Assembly (NCBI GenBank): GCA_964446115.1
Contig: CAYUNE010000036.1
Location: 48,183 to 112,182 of the forward strand
Length of the DNA stretch: 64,000 bases
From: CAYUNE01 sp964446115
Lineage (GTDB): Bacteria > Desulfobacterota > Desulfobulbia > Desulfobulbales > Desulfobulbaceae
Direction: 5' to 3'
Shown: positions 26,448-35,129 of the stretch, one piece after another
Layout of the letters: each line of letters begins with the position of its first letter
Numbering within the stretch: the first letter of the stretch is position 1
Made by a program: the position numbers and the translations under genes
The notes under the pieces: generated by a model
What the model saw: the letters and a program-made list of their open reading frames with translations, nothing else
Told to the model about the DNA's origin: nothing
Databases searched by the model: none

Positions 26448-26463
26448 TGGCATACCATTTGTA
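26448..26463 (+). promoter_or_regulatory. Sigma-54-like promoter of pilA
   Basis: TGGCAT (26448-26453), five bases, then TTGTA (26459-26463) matches the -24/-12 consensus TGGCAC-N5-TTGCW at correct spacing, with two mismatches. Predicted start near 26474 leaves a leader of about 65 bases. Sigma-54 control with PilR is the rule for pilA in related bacteria. Confidence 0.55.
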
Positions 26464-26539
26464 TGCTAAGGTTTAGATCAACAAAACACAGAACGATTGA
26501 TTCAACTCTTACCTAAAAAAACACGGAGGACAAAACGTA

Positions 26540-26953
26540 ATGAACAGAATGAAAAAAATGAAAGGTCAAGAAGGCTTCACCCTCATCGAGCTGATGATCG
26601 TCGTCGCAATCATCGGCATCCTGGCCGCCGTGGCCATCCCGCAGTACCAGAACTTCACCAAGAAGAGTAAGGCTTCAGAGGCCAAGGTGATTCTGGATGG
26701 TATTATTACCGGCGAGGCAGCCTATCAGGCTGAACATGATTCCTTTACCCAAGGACTTGTGGCCAATCTCGGCGATCCCGCCGCAGGAGCTCATTATTAC
26801 GATTACACTATTACAACCGCAAATACCACTTTGGTCACTGCCACAGCTTCTCCAAACGGCACTGGAACAGCAGCTGGACTTACAAGTAACTGGGCAATCA
26901 CCTACAACAAAGATGGTTCAAGAAGTACTAATTTTCCGGCTCAGGGCTGGTAG
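26540..26953 (+). CDS. pilA: Type IV major pilin
   Basis: A 137-aa prepilin. The leader of 12 residues (MNRMKKMKGQEG) is cleaved by the prepilin peptidase before F13; the mature chain begins FTLIELMIVVAIIGILAAVAIP with Glu5, needed for assembly. The mature part is about 125 residues: the conserved helix, then a Thr/Ala-rich globular part without the C-terminal disulfide of many pilins. An ACGGAGGA ribosome-binding site is present. The first 50 residues are close to Geobacter-type pilins, but the protein is longer than the short conductive pilins. No other pil gene lies nearby; the next gene encodes a possible glycosyltransferase. Confidence 0.95.
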   Translation: MNRMKKMKGQEGFTLIELMIVVAIIGILAAVAIPQYQNFTKKSKASEAKVILDGIITGEAAYQAEHDSFTQGLVANLGDPAAGAHYYDYTITTANTTLVTATASPNGTGTAAGLTSNWAITYNKDGSRSTNFPAQGW

Positions 26954-27001
26954 TCGATTTGGAAAAATTTGTTAAATTTTCCACAATATCAGTTATATCA
27001 A

Positions 27002-27022
27002 GAGGGGACAACATGTCCCCTC
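27002..27022 (+). terminator. Hairpin terminator after pilA
   Basis: A 9-bp perfect stem (GAGGGGACA / TGTCCCCTC) with an ACA loop is followed by an A/T-rich tract (AATTTATTTC). It lies 48 bases after the pilA stop. Confidence 0.65.
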
Positions 27023-27194
27023 AATTTATTTCTAATCTAACGTATCCCCAAAAAAGAAACCTAAAATCAGCCACCAATTTGTTATCATACGGTCTATATA
27101 TATCCCTTGGTTCTAACCGTCCACAACTATCATATATTTCTATAAACTCTTTTTATTGTTATACTGAACAATATGCAAAGGATTCAGTAAAGAT

Positions 27195-29174
27195 ATGGTG
27201 CCAGTGAGCGCTTGCAAAAAATTTCTCACGCAGATTTATCATTCCAAGAAAAAAGATAATTTGGAAAAAAATCTTATATCTTTCTCTCCTTACAAAACTA
27301 CTTTTCTTCTACTAATCGGCATCACACTCATCATTTCATATCAAAACAGTCTGAGTGGCCCATTTGTTTTTGATGATATTGGCAACATCACGAATAATCC
27401 TTATATTCGGGTCTCCAGCTTCTCGGCAGAAGAATTCAACAAAATAATATCACCATATCAGCCCTGCAAAAACAGGGTGATTGCAAACTTATCATTTGCT
27501 ATCAATTACTATCTTGGTGGTCTGAATCCTGTCGGTTTTCACTTTGTAAATATTCTTATCCATCTCATTACCTCTTTTTTAGTATACGCTCTTTTTCAGT
27601 GGTATTTCCAACATATTCCACTGAAATCAACATGGATCTCCACTATCATAGGCGGATTTGCCGCCTTATTATGGGCAACCAACCCGATACATACCAATGC
27701 AGTGACCTATATTGTTCAGCGCATGACAAGCTTGAGTACCATGTTTTGTCTTGCTTCTTTACTTATTTATCTTCAGGCTCGTAGTACTGTAACTACAAAA
27801 AAAACTTCCATCTCTCTCACAATAAAAATCTACGGACTTTACACTATATCTTGTTTATTCTGGATTTTAGCTATATTAAGTAAAGAAATTGCAGCTATTT
27901 TTCCACTTTTACTACTCGCCCATGAACTATATTTTTTTAACAGTTTATCAAAAATAAACAATAACAAAAAGAAGTTGATTATTGCTGGAGGTATTTTTGC
28001 TCCTATAGGAATAGCAATATTTTTTCTTGGATTTGATTTCATTTATGAAATTTTTTCATCCTATAACAATAGGAGCTTCACGATCATAGAACGGCTACTA
28101 ACAGAACCACGTGTTGTTTTTTATTATATATCACTATTTCTTTTTCCAATTCCATCACGTTTAAGTTTATATCATGATAACTTTTCTATATCACAAAATT
28201 TATTAAATCCAGCAACCACTTCTTTTTCAATTATAGGCACTTTTATATGGATAATATTAATTATATTATTATTTAAAAGACATAAACTACTATCTTTTGG
28301 ATTATTATGGGTATTTCTGACATTACTCATAGAATCTTCTTTTATCGCCCTAGAAATCGCGTTCGAACATAGATTCTATATGCCATCAATTGGCCTGGTT
28401 ATTATAATCATAACATTAGCTATCAACATATTTGACAGACTCAGAATCAATCATGCATATATTTATCTCGTTTTGTTTGTGGTTATTACAAGCCAGATGC
28501 TTGGTACCCATACTAGAAATATAGACTGGGAAAGCGAACTTACTCTCGCATATGATCAAGCAAAAAAATCACCTGATTCAAAAAGAGCACTTACAAATCT
28601 AGCTGTTGCACTTATCAAAAAAGGTAGACCATATCAAGCGGAAAGTGTTCTACAAAAAGTACTATATATCGACAAAAACGATATTTTCGCATTGGTAAAC
28701 ATATTTTTTATATACATTAATAAACCATACGAAAATGAAATAATTGCCGAAAAGTATTTAAACAAAATTGTCAAGGCAATTAACAGCGGAAAATACCTAC
28801 CAATGCACAATCAAGGAATTTATGACATAGCAAAATATCTATTTCAAAAACAAAAAAGATATGCCGATAGTCTATTCTTCTTAGAAAAGGTCAGCCTTAC
28901 CTATAAGACGCCAGATATACTTACCAATATCGCATTATGTAATATGCATCTAAATAAATTCAATACTGCTATTTCATATCTAAAAGAAGTATTAAAATTG
29001 AAAACACATAACTGGACAGCTGAATATTATTTAGCTATCTGCTACAAGGAACTTGGACAACTTCGGAAAGCAAAGAGAATACTTTCTGATTTACAGAAAA
29101 AAAATATACAACATAAAGTATTTAAAAATCTCTTAAATTCTCAATTTAACGAATTACAACTTATGCATCCATAA
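27195..29174 (+). CDS. TPR-containing polytopic membrane protein, TMTC/GT-C glycosyltransferase-like
   Basis: A 659-aa protein. Residues 30-450 contain about ten hydrophobic segments; the first periplasmic loop has FVFDDIGNI, the acidic pair typical of GT-C glycosyltransferases, and the HFVNILIHLI that follows is typical of the bacterial relatives of TMTC O-mannosyltransferases. Residues 465-640 are tetratricopeptide repeats (RALTNLAVALIKKGRPYQAESVLQ and later NWTAEYYLAICYKELGQLRKA). The gene is strongly A/T-rich, unlike pilA. Placement directly after pilA suggests glycosylation of pilin or another surface protein. The start is uncertain: codons 3-8 coincide with a repeat fragment and there is no ribosome-binding site. 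Confidence 0.75.
   Translation: MVPVSACKKFLTQIYHSKKKDNLEKNLISFSPYKTTFLLLIGITLIISYQNSLSGPFVFDDIGNITNNPYIRVSSFSAEEFNKIISPYQPCKNRVIANLSFAINYYLGGLNPVGFHFVNILIHLITSFLVYALFQWYFQHIPLKSTWISTIIGGFAALLWATNPIHTNAVTYIVQRMTSLSTMFCLASLLIYLQARSTVTTKKTSISLTIKIYGLYTISCLFWILAILSKEIAAIFPLLLLAHELYFFNSLSKINNNKKKLIIAGGIFAPIGIAIFFLGFDFIYEIFSSYNNRSFTIIERLLTEPRVVFYYISLFLFPIPSRLSLYHDNFSISQNLLNPATTSFSIIGTFIWIILIILLFKRHKLLSFGLLWVFLTLLIESSFIALEIAFEHRFYMPSIGLVIIIITLAINIFDRLRINHAYIYLVLFVVITSQMLGTHTRNIDWESELTLAYDQAKKSPDSKRALTNLAVALIKKGRPYQAESVLQKVLYIDKNDIFALVNIFFIYINKPYENEIIAEKYLNKIVKAINSGKYLPMHNQGIYDIAKYLFQKQKRYADSLFFLEKVSLTYKTPDILTNIALCNMHLNKFNTAISYLKEVLKLKTHNWTAEYYLAICYKELGQLRKAKRILSDLQKKNIQHKVFKNLLNSQFNELQLMHP
27200..27217. 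repeat. Fragment of the dispersed repeat tail
   Basis: Eighteen bases beginning GCCAGTGAGCGCTTGCA match, with one or two differences, the outer end of copy E2. It overlaps the first codons of the TPR membrane protein. It is short enough that chance is possible. Confidence 0.3.
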
Positions 29175-29891
29175 GTACTTACGTATTTTCTAATATATAA
29201 AGCTTGTTATTTGTCATCGCTGTATGTTTCAAAATTCACCAATTTCAGCAGGAAAAATCAGCAAGAGTTTGCTGTTGCATCAGACGACGGATATTACACC
29301 AGGACCGACCGGTTTCCATCTCGGCATAACGGACAAGAAGATGTTCAAGCCGGATTATGTACCAACACGGATCTTCTCGGCAAAACCGTAAAACCGGACT
29401 TACCTTTTCCAAACTGCTAAGAATAAATTTAATATACCTATCTATAAAAATATGTTTTAAATATACTTATACTTGAAATAAAAAATAATTTTATGATGTT
29501 CTTGTAGCAACTGCTCAAGTAACTGCTGAATTCTATTAGATAGTTCCATACTCTCGGCAAGTTGGGAAGACAACCGATCTGCAGCAAATTGTGGAGTCTG
29601 TTAATGATTACCTCATCGAGCCACCCATTACCGGGTAAATAAACATCTCGAATCTCCTGTTGGCCATTGGTACACTCCTACGGAAAATTTTTTCCTGTTT
29701 CACAGAAGCGCATACCAGATCATCTGAAAGTCAGAAAACTAGATATGTCTGATGTTATGATTGACTATAAACAGGTAGAAAATTTCTTTCAGCTGAGTTG
29801 ATTGATTCGGTTATCACCACGCTGCCTAAACCATGAGGTCTACCTCTTACCTTTTTTTTGAAAATAACACCTGACTTAAAGGAATTTTACG
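29175..29891. other. 717-bp non-coding stretch with gene remnants
   Basis: No intact gene fits here. Short pieces in different frames look formerly coding. At 29560-29640 (plus) a frame reads KTTDLQQIVESVNDYLIEPP before a stop. Around 29300-29380 (plus) another frame reads TTDITPGPTGFHLGITDKKM. At 29457-29549 (minus) a 30-codon frame resembles the start of a PglZ protein. There are no terminal inverted repeats of an insertion sequence. The ribosome-binding site of the next gene (AAAGGA) ends the stretch. Confidence 0.5.
29457..29549 (-). pseudogene. Possible remnant of a PglZ-like N-terminus
   Basis: Thirty codons from an ATG at 29549 give a helix followed by HHKIIFYF. BREX-type PglZ proteins begin with a similar helix and strand (QQHRIVFWYD-type). 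The frame then stops. With so few residues the match could be chance. Confidence 0.18.
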
Positions 29892-31079
29892 ATGTCCCAC
29901 AAACTCGCTGAATCTGAAAATTTAGAAGAACCTTTCATTGTATTCGGCGCTCCTGAAATAATAAAACCGGAAATAGAAGAAGTCGTCGCTTCACTCCATT
30001 CCGGATGGCTTGGTACCGGGCCTAAGGTTGCCCGATTTGAACAAGAATTTGCCGCCTACAAGGGTATTTCCGCCACCCATGCAGCAGCCGTCAATTCCTG
30101 CACCGCTGCTTTACATGTTAGTATGATCGCAGCAAAATTAAGGCCTGGCGATGAAGTCATCACGACCCCAATGACTTTCTGTGCCACGGTAAATTCAATT
30201 ATCCATGCAGGCCTTACACCGGTGCTTGCAGATGTGCAACCGGACACATTCAATATTGATCCGGATGCCATTGAAGCTGCCATCACATCCCGTACCCGTG
30301 CCATCATTGTTGTTCATTTTGCAGGTCGCCCTTGTGACATGAGTCGAATAATGGCCATAGCTCAAAAGCACAATTTAATTGTTATCGAAGACTGTGCTCA
30401 TGCCATCGAAACCGAATACCAAGGGAAAAAAGCCGGCACAATAGGCAATTTCGGTTGTTTCAGCTTTTACGTAACTAAAAATGTGATAACGGGTGAAGGC
30501 GGTATGGTATTGGCCAGGCGTGAAAAAGATATAAACCGGGTTAAAAGGCTGGCACTCCATGGAATGAGTAAGGACGCCTGGCACCGTTACGGGGATGCCG
30601 GGTTCAAACATTATCAGGTCGTCGAATGTGGTTTTAAATATAACATGATGGATCTGCAGGCCGCCATCGGTATTCACCAGCTTGCCCGGGTAGAGAAAAA
30701 TTGGCAGCGACGGAGGGAAATCTGGAATCACTATCAACAGGCTTTTGCCGATTTACCTGTGACCAGACCTCTCGATCCAGATTCTGACACCAAGCATGGT
30801 TATCATTTATACACTCTATTATTGGATAAACAAAAAACCGGGATAGAACGAGATGGATTTCTCGACAAGATGACTGAATATGGTGTTGGAGTTGGGGTTC
30901 ATTATTTGAGTATTCCTGAACATCCTTTCTATCAAAGGCAATATAGCTGGAAACCGGAAGATTATCCGCAAGCCATGAAGGTTGGAAGGCAGACGGCCAG
31001 TTTGCCCCTGTCTACCAAGCTGACGAAAAACGGGGTCGAACGAGTAATTAACAGCGTAAAAACGGTTATCCTGAAATGA
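29892..31079 (+). CDS. DegT/DnrJ/EryC1/StrS-type PLP aminotransferase
   Basis: A 395-aa fold-type-I aminotransferase. The PLP lysine is Lys196 in SFYVTKNVITGEGG, with Asp167 in VIEDCAHAIE and the family's PTFCA-like PMTFCATVNSI. Members add an amino group to nucleotide-linked keto sugars for lipopolysaccharide, glycan or secondary-metabolite synthesis. It is the first gene of a tightly overlapping four-gene operon (aminotransferase, ATP-grasp, flippase-like, methyltransferase), overlapping the next by four bases. AAAGGA precedes the ATG. The sugar substrate cannot be told. Confidence 0.93.
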   Translation: MSHKLAESENLEEPFIVFGAPEIIKPEIEEVVASLHSGWLGTGPKVARFEQEFAAYKGISATHAAAVNSCTAALHVSMIAAKLRPGDEVITTPMTFCATVNSIIHAGLTPVLADVQPDTFNIDPDAIEAAITSRTRAIIVVHFAGRPCDMSRIMAIAQKHNLIVIEDCAHAIETEYQGKKAGTIGNFGCFSFYVTKNVITGEGGMVLARREKDINRVKRLALHGMSKDAWHRYGDAGFKHYQVVECGFKYNMMDLQAAIGIHQLARVEKNWQRRREIWNHYQQAFADLPVTRPLDPDSDTKHGYHLYTLLLDKQKTGIERDGFLDKMTEYGVGVGVHYLSIPEHPFYQRQYSWKPEDYPQAMKVGRQTASLPLSTKLTKNGVERVINSVKTVILK

Positions 31080-32317
31080 TTGAGCAAAAAAGGCTTCCAG
31101 CTGTTGTCCTATCTGGTGGCTCGGAGATAATCACAGCTTCTTTATTAGAAGAATTTCACGCACAAAAGATCCCTGTTGTTCTGATAAAACTTGGTGTGCC
31201 CAGCCTTTTACGGGATGCTTTACCTGTCATTGCCTACAAAGAAATAACTTGGCCTCCCACATCTATTGAGACAGCCAGTAAGGAGTTAAAAGAAATTTTG
31301 ACTTCTCTTGGTGCCGGAACCCCTCAGCCGTGGCCTGCTTTTCCGACCGAAGATGGGGGATTACGGTTGCTTGTCGAAAAGAAAGAACTTTTGGGCTCAC
31401 AGATTGCATTCGGACAGGCAGAGCACCTGCACATGGGAGGATTAGATAAAGCCGAACTTTTTGAAAACCTTTACGATGCGGGTCTTGGAGATATTTGTGC
31501 TCCGACCCGTATTGCCACGGAAATGAAACAGATCCCATCCCTTGTCGAGGAGCTTGGAGGAGACTGTATCATTAAGCCGTCATTGAAGCCACTATCCATG
31601 CAGCTGGACGGAATGCCTTCAAAGATTATTAACTGGGAAATTTCTCATGACAACATTAAAAATATGGAGGCATTAGCTGCAACATGGCATATATCAAAAC
31701 AATGGATAGTTCAACAGAAATTAATTACACCGGTAATGGGTGAGATTGACTGGTATGGGGTGTGTAATAAGAATCAAACTATCCTGACGAGCAGCATTGC
31801 ATTTGAAAAATGGAAACAGCCCAAAAGTGGCGGTTCAGGATGCTGGGTATTTCTTGATCCGTCTTATAAGGATGATCTCACTGAAATGGCTAAAAAGATC
31901 ATTAAGGCGATTGGATTATACGGTATAGCAGAGTTTTCCTTTCTTAAGGATAAGACAAACAAATGGCGCCTTCTTGAATTGAACCCCCGTCCCTGGCTAC
32001 AAATTGGGTTGCCTTGGCGTGCAGGAATACCGATGGCAACAGCTGCTTATCATGTTCTCTCAAATCAGCCGTTCCAATCTACTTCCTCTAACTCATTGAC
32101 TAGCTGGGTCAATCCCGAACGGACATTGCTAGCAGCAGTATCCGGTGATTACGGAAACCGCTGGCAAGCCATGCAAAAAGCGATTCGTGCCATCCATACA
32201 TCAGACATGAAGGTCATGTATGATTCTCCCTTTCCTGCCTTAAAGCGAAGATGGGTAGGTCGAATGGCTCAAAAGGCATGGAAACAAATAGTTGGCCGGG
32301 TTAACAGAAAAACATGA
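31076..32317 (+). CDS. ATP-grasp domain ligase
   Basis: A 413-aa protein with an ATP-grasp fold. The N-terminal part is Rossmann-like (PAVVLSGGSEIITASLLEEF). The lysine-bearing strand CIIKPSLKPLS lies at about 162-172, and the metal-binding segment LLELNPRPWLQIGLP at about 300-314 has the ExNxR pattern. Such carboxylate-amine ligases form amide bonds via an acyl phosphate. Because it overlaps an aminosugar-type aminotransferase by four bases (ATGA), it might attach an amino acid or acid to the new amino group; this is inference. No carrier protein is visible. Confidence 0.82.
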   Translation: MIEQKRLPAVVLSGGSEIITASLLEEFHAQKIPVVLIKLGVPSLLRDALPVIAYKEITWPPTSIETASKELKEILTSLGAGTPQPWPAFPTEDGGLRLLVEKKELLGSQIAFGQAEHLHMGGLDKAELFENLYDAGLGDICAPTRIATEMKQIPSLVEELGGDCIIKPSLKPLSMQLDGMPSKIINWEISHDNIKNMEALAATWHISKQWIVQQKLITPVMGEIDWYGVCNKNQTILTSSIAFEKWKQPKSGGSGCWVFLDPSYKDDLTEMAKKIIKAIGLYGIAEFSFLKDKTNKWRLLELNPRPWLQIGLPWRAGIPMATAAYHVLSNQPFQSTSSNSLTSWVNPERTLLAAVSGDYGNRWQAMQKAIRAIHTSDMKVMYDSPFPALKRRWVGRMAQKAWKQIVGRVNRKT

Positions 32318-33297
32318 AATCACGTCCACACCTTATATGGAAGCTTATTAATACAGGCTTCCTAGTATTAGGTTCAAGTTGGGTAATCTATCTTTTTATC
32401 CAATCCATCTCTAAAGAAGGAGCCAGCCGATTTGTGCCGGAAAGCTGGACATGGCTCATATTTAGTACTGGATTGATTATAAGTTCTTTATTGTTAAATA
32501 CAGTCAATTTCCATCAGTTTTTATCATCTGCAGTTGCGCAACATATTTCTATTACAACATCATTGAAACTTCATATTGTCGGTCAAGTTGTACGTTATCT
32601 ACCTGGACGGTTTTGGGGGCTTCTATATCAGATTTCCTCATGTAGAACAATCCTTCCAGCTGCTGCAATTACACGTGCAAACATTGATTTAATGCTACTA
32701 GCTTTATTTGGCAACTTAGCCGTTGCCGCCATAATATTGGGAGTATTTCAAAGTATACCATTTTGGTTAGCTTTATTGATCCTGGTACCTATGGGTATAG
32801 TTCTATTTTTTCCATATAAAGATTATCCTATCAAATTTTTTAAACTTTTCGTTATCCGTTCTCCATTCGTTCCTCAACGGGTTAAAAAGTTCGTGCTCGC
32901 GTTAACAGGATCAAGACTGAAATTTAATCAAGCGGCATCCATAGTGACTATTTTTATCATTTCATGGATTTTTTATTTACTTGGCTGGTCTTGTCTGGGT
33001 TATGTTTTTCCTATTCTTTGTAATACAAATCTTATGGTGTTATGTGCCTGGTACACGATTGCCTGGATGATAGGTTTTGCTGCTGCCTTAACACCGGCTG
33101 GCCTAGGAGTGAGAGAGGTTATATTCATTTTTATGGCAGATCAAGGGGTGGGATCCGATACTCTTTCTTTTGTAGCCATTTTTGCCCGTCTCTGGTTAAT
33201 GGCAGCCGACTTGATTATTTTGCTGCCTCTAGTTCCGTTATTAATACAGCCTCAACATCCCAAGAAAAATGAAAATGAAGAAACCACCAGCATATGA
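32314..33297 (+). CDS. Flippase-like integral membrane protein (LPG-synthase transmembrane family)
   Basis: A 327-aa protein with eight or so hydrophobic segments. It shows signatures of the AglD/MprF-N-terminal flippase-like family: GQVVRYLPGRFWG at about 89-101 and the later AALTPAGLGVREV. These proteins are thought to move lipids or lipid-linked sugars across the membrane. It starts within the stop of the ATP-grasp gene (ATGA) and overlaps the methyltransferase by 29 bases, so it belongs to the same pathway, perhaps exporting its product. Confidence 0.85.
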   Translation: MKSRPHLIWKLINTGFLVLGSSWVIYLFIQSISKEGASRFVPESWTWLIFSTGLIISSLLLNTVNFHQFLSSAVAQHISITTSLKLHIVGQVVRYLPGRFWGLLYQISSCRTILPAAAITRANIDLMLLALFGNLAVAAIILGVFQSIPFWLALLILVPMGIVLFFPYKDYPIKFFKLFVIRSPFVPQRVKKFVLALTGSRLKFNQAASIVTIFIISWIFYLLGWSCLGYVFPILCNTNLMVLCAWYTIAWMIGFAAALTPAGLGVREVIFIFMADQGVGSDTLSFVAIFARLWLMAADLIILLPLVPLLIQPQHPKKNENEETTSI

Positions 33298-33967
33298 TCT
33301 TCAGGGATTGAATGTTTTTGATCCAAATGATATCTTGGGCAAGAAAACTCAATACATCACACTGTTACAGGAAATGGCATTAATGCAATACCTTCCAACC
33401 GGTCATGATGAATTAGCATTGGATGTGGGCTGTGGCTATGGACGGTTGACGCCGCTTCTTGAAAAAAAAGGATGGAGAGCCTTTGGTATCGATCCTTCAA
33501 AAGAACTGTTAGATTATGCTAAAAAACATCATAAAGGACCAAAATACTGTCAGGGACAATTACCTGACTTGCCTGTTAAAATTAACGAGGCCTCTCTGAT
33601 TCTCATGCACAATCTTTTAAGACCTCTCAAGCTATATAATGCTTTAGATGTTATAAAAGGGATTGGGAAATATGTTTCGCAGGGAGGATTTATTGTGGTA
33701 GTAGACAATATTCGTGACCATCATGACGACTACATTCCAGAAAAAAAAATAATTACATTAATTGAAAATGAAGGATTTCAGCTTATCGGACAATTTCCAC
33801 TACGGGCAGCGCGTTGGTGGGTAATTTATGCTATACGCTATGGTATTATTCCGCAGAAATGGTTTAAACGTATTGCGAAGTATGAATTAAAAAAAATGTT
33901 AAATATAACAAAACGTCCAACATGGCAATACTATAACGTTTTGTTTGTATTTAAAAAAAATCTATAG
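33269..33967 (+). CDS. Class I SAM-dependent methyltransferase
   Basis: A 232-aa protein with the SAM-binding motif LDVGCGYGRLTPLLEKKG (about 51-68) followed by the acidic GIDPS at the end of strand two. Motif II/III are LILMHNLLRPL and GGFIVVVDNIRD. The 29-base overlap with the flippase-like gene makes it the last gene of the four-gene operon. The acceptor is unknown; a glycan or lipid intermediate fits the context. Confidence 0.85.
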   Translation: MKMKKPPAYDLQGLNVFDPNDILGKKTQYITLLQEMALMQYLPTGHDELALDVGCGYGRLTPLLEKKGWRAFGIDPSKELLDYAKKHHKGPKYCQGQLPDLPVKINEASLILMHNLLRPLKLYNALDVIKGIGKYVSQGGFIVVVDNIRDHHDDYIPEKKIITLIENEGFQLIGQFPLRAARWWVIYAIRYGIIPQKWFKRIAKYELKKMLNITKRPTWQYYNVLFVFKKNL

Positions 33968-33989
33968 AATAGTTTCTATCCATCAGCTG

Positions 33990-35129
33990 TCAAATGAATT
34001 TCGATTCTTGAGCCAATAGTACTTGAACAATATTTCCAAGATCAAAAGAATCAGCACATTGCGAAAGTCCGGTTTGAAAAATTTGAGGTGATTTTTCTAA
34101 AATCTGTCTTAACGCTATAACAAAAAAGTGGTCTGTCTTTTCCTTAGCCAACACCCCCACCTGATATTTCCTTACCAGATATGGTAAATCCCCCACCGGC
34201 ATGCAAACAACTGGGCACATACACTTCATGGCATCGGAAAAAATAACCGGGATACTTTCAATCCTGGATGGAATAAGGACATAGTCAGCCCATAACAACA
34301 ATTCCACAGCCTCACCCTTAGTTAGATAGCCCTGCACCACCACAGGACGCCCCTGATTCTTTAATGTGGCAGCACCTTTCTTGACTTGAGTTTCCATAGG
34401 CCCTCCCCCACAAATACGTACTTCCTGTATTCGCCGCCAGTCACTCTCTTGCAGAAGAGCCAGGCTGTCCATCAATAAATCAACACCTTTATTGTGATGC
34501 CAGCGACCGAGAAATGCCAGCCGGTACGGCGGCTTGGTGGACATTTTTTTTTCTATGGGAATATACAATTTACGGGTGCTTGGCAGAAAAGAGCATTTTC
34601 GACCGGAAAGCTCCTCAACATCTTCTTTCAATTGAAAGCCATCGGCAAAATTAACACAACTTTCCTGCAGCACCCTTTTCAAAATATTTTTAACAACCGG
34701 TATTTTGCCAAGACTCCATATGTCACTGCCGAGTGCCCAGGTAGAAAATGGAATATTATAACGCCTGGCAATATTTTTGGCCCAATAACCGGAAGGTAAT
34801 ACCCATAATGCCAAAATGTGATCCACAGATTCTTTTTGTACTACCTGAAGAACAGCGGCCCTACCTGCATTGAGTGTTGTTAGAATAGCGTACCAGTGTA
34901 AAGGATTATACGCTTTCAGCAAAGATAAGGGCTGGCGGGACGCTCGAAAACGCTGAATTGTAAGGTTAGGTCTGCTTCTATCCAAATTTGTCTCTATGCC
35001 AGGTGCGACAACAGTAACCTTTACCCGTTCAGCCAAAGATTCTGCTAAATCAACCACAAACGAACCGGCAGCCTCGCTGCCATCGTTACTTAAAGGATAA
35101 GAAGTGGTGATCAGGACGAGATGTCGCAT
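33990..35129 (-). CDS. Glycosyltransferase family 4
   Basis: A 379-aa GT-B glycosyltransferase. The N-terminal domain begins RHLVLITTSYPLSND; the donor-binding domain has RLAFLGRWHHNKGVDLLMDSL and the GT4 E-x7-E region PSRIESIPVIFSDAMKC. It transfers sugars from nucleotide donors onto surface glycans. The ATG at 35129 is preferred over 35153 because it begins at the conserved first strand; it overlaps the preceding methyltransferase by 19 bases. It converges on the four-gene operon with 22 bases between stops. Confidence 0.9.
   Translation of the reverse strand: MRHLVLITTSYPLSNDGSEAAGSFVVDLAESLAERVKVTVVAPGIETNLDRSRPNLTIQRFRASRQPLSLLKAYNPLHWYAILTTLNAGRAAVLQVVQKESVDHILALWVLPSGYWAKNIARRYNIPFSTWALGSDIWSLGKIPVVKNILKRVLQESCVNFADGFQLKEDVEELSGRKCSFLPSTRKLYIPIEKKMSTKPPYRLAFLGRWHHNKGVDLLMDSLALLQESDWRRIQEVRICGGGPMETQVKKGAATLKNQGRPVVVQGYLTKGEAVELLLWADYVLIPSRIESIPVIFSDAMKCMCPVVCMPVGDLPYLVRKYQVGVLAKEKTDHFFVIALRQILEKSPQIFQTGLSQCADSFDLGNIVQVLLAQESKFI

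Larger units (their letters stand above)
26234..26539. other. Intergenic region between the synthetase gene and pilA
   Basis: These 306 bases contain the synthetase terminator (26263-26304), a repeat of TTTGTCACAACCA just after it (two copies about 20 bases apart), and the sigma-54-like promoter and leader of pilA. No gene is seen. Confidence 0.6.

Noticed and set aside
29175..29891. Insertion sequence remnant
   Set aside because: No terminal inverted repeats, target duplication or transposase motifs could be found; only short undefined coding-like pieces.
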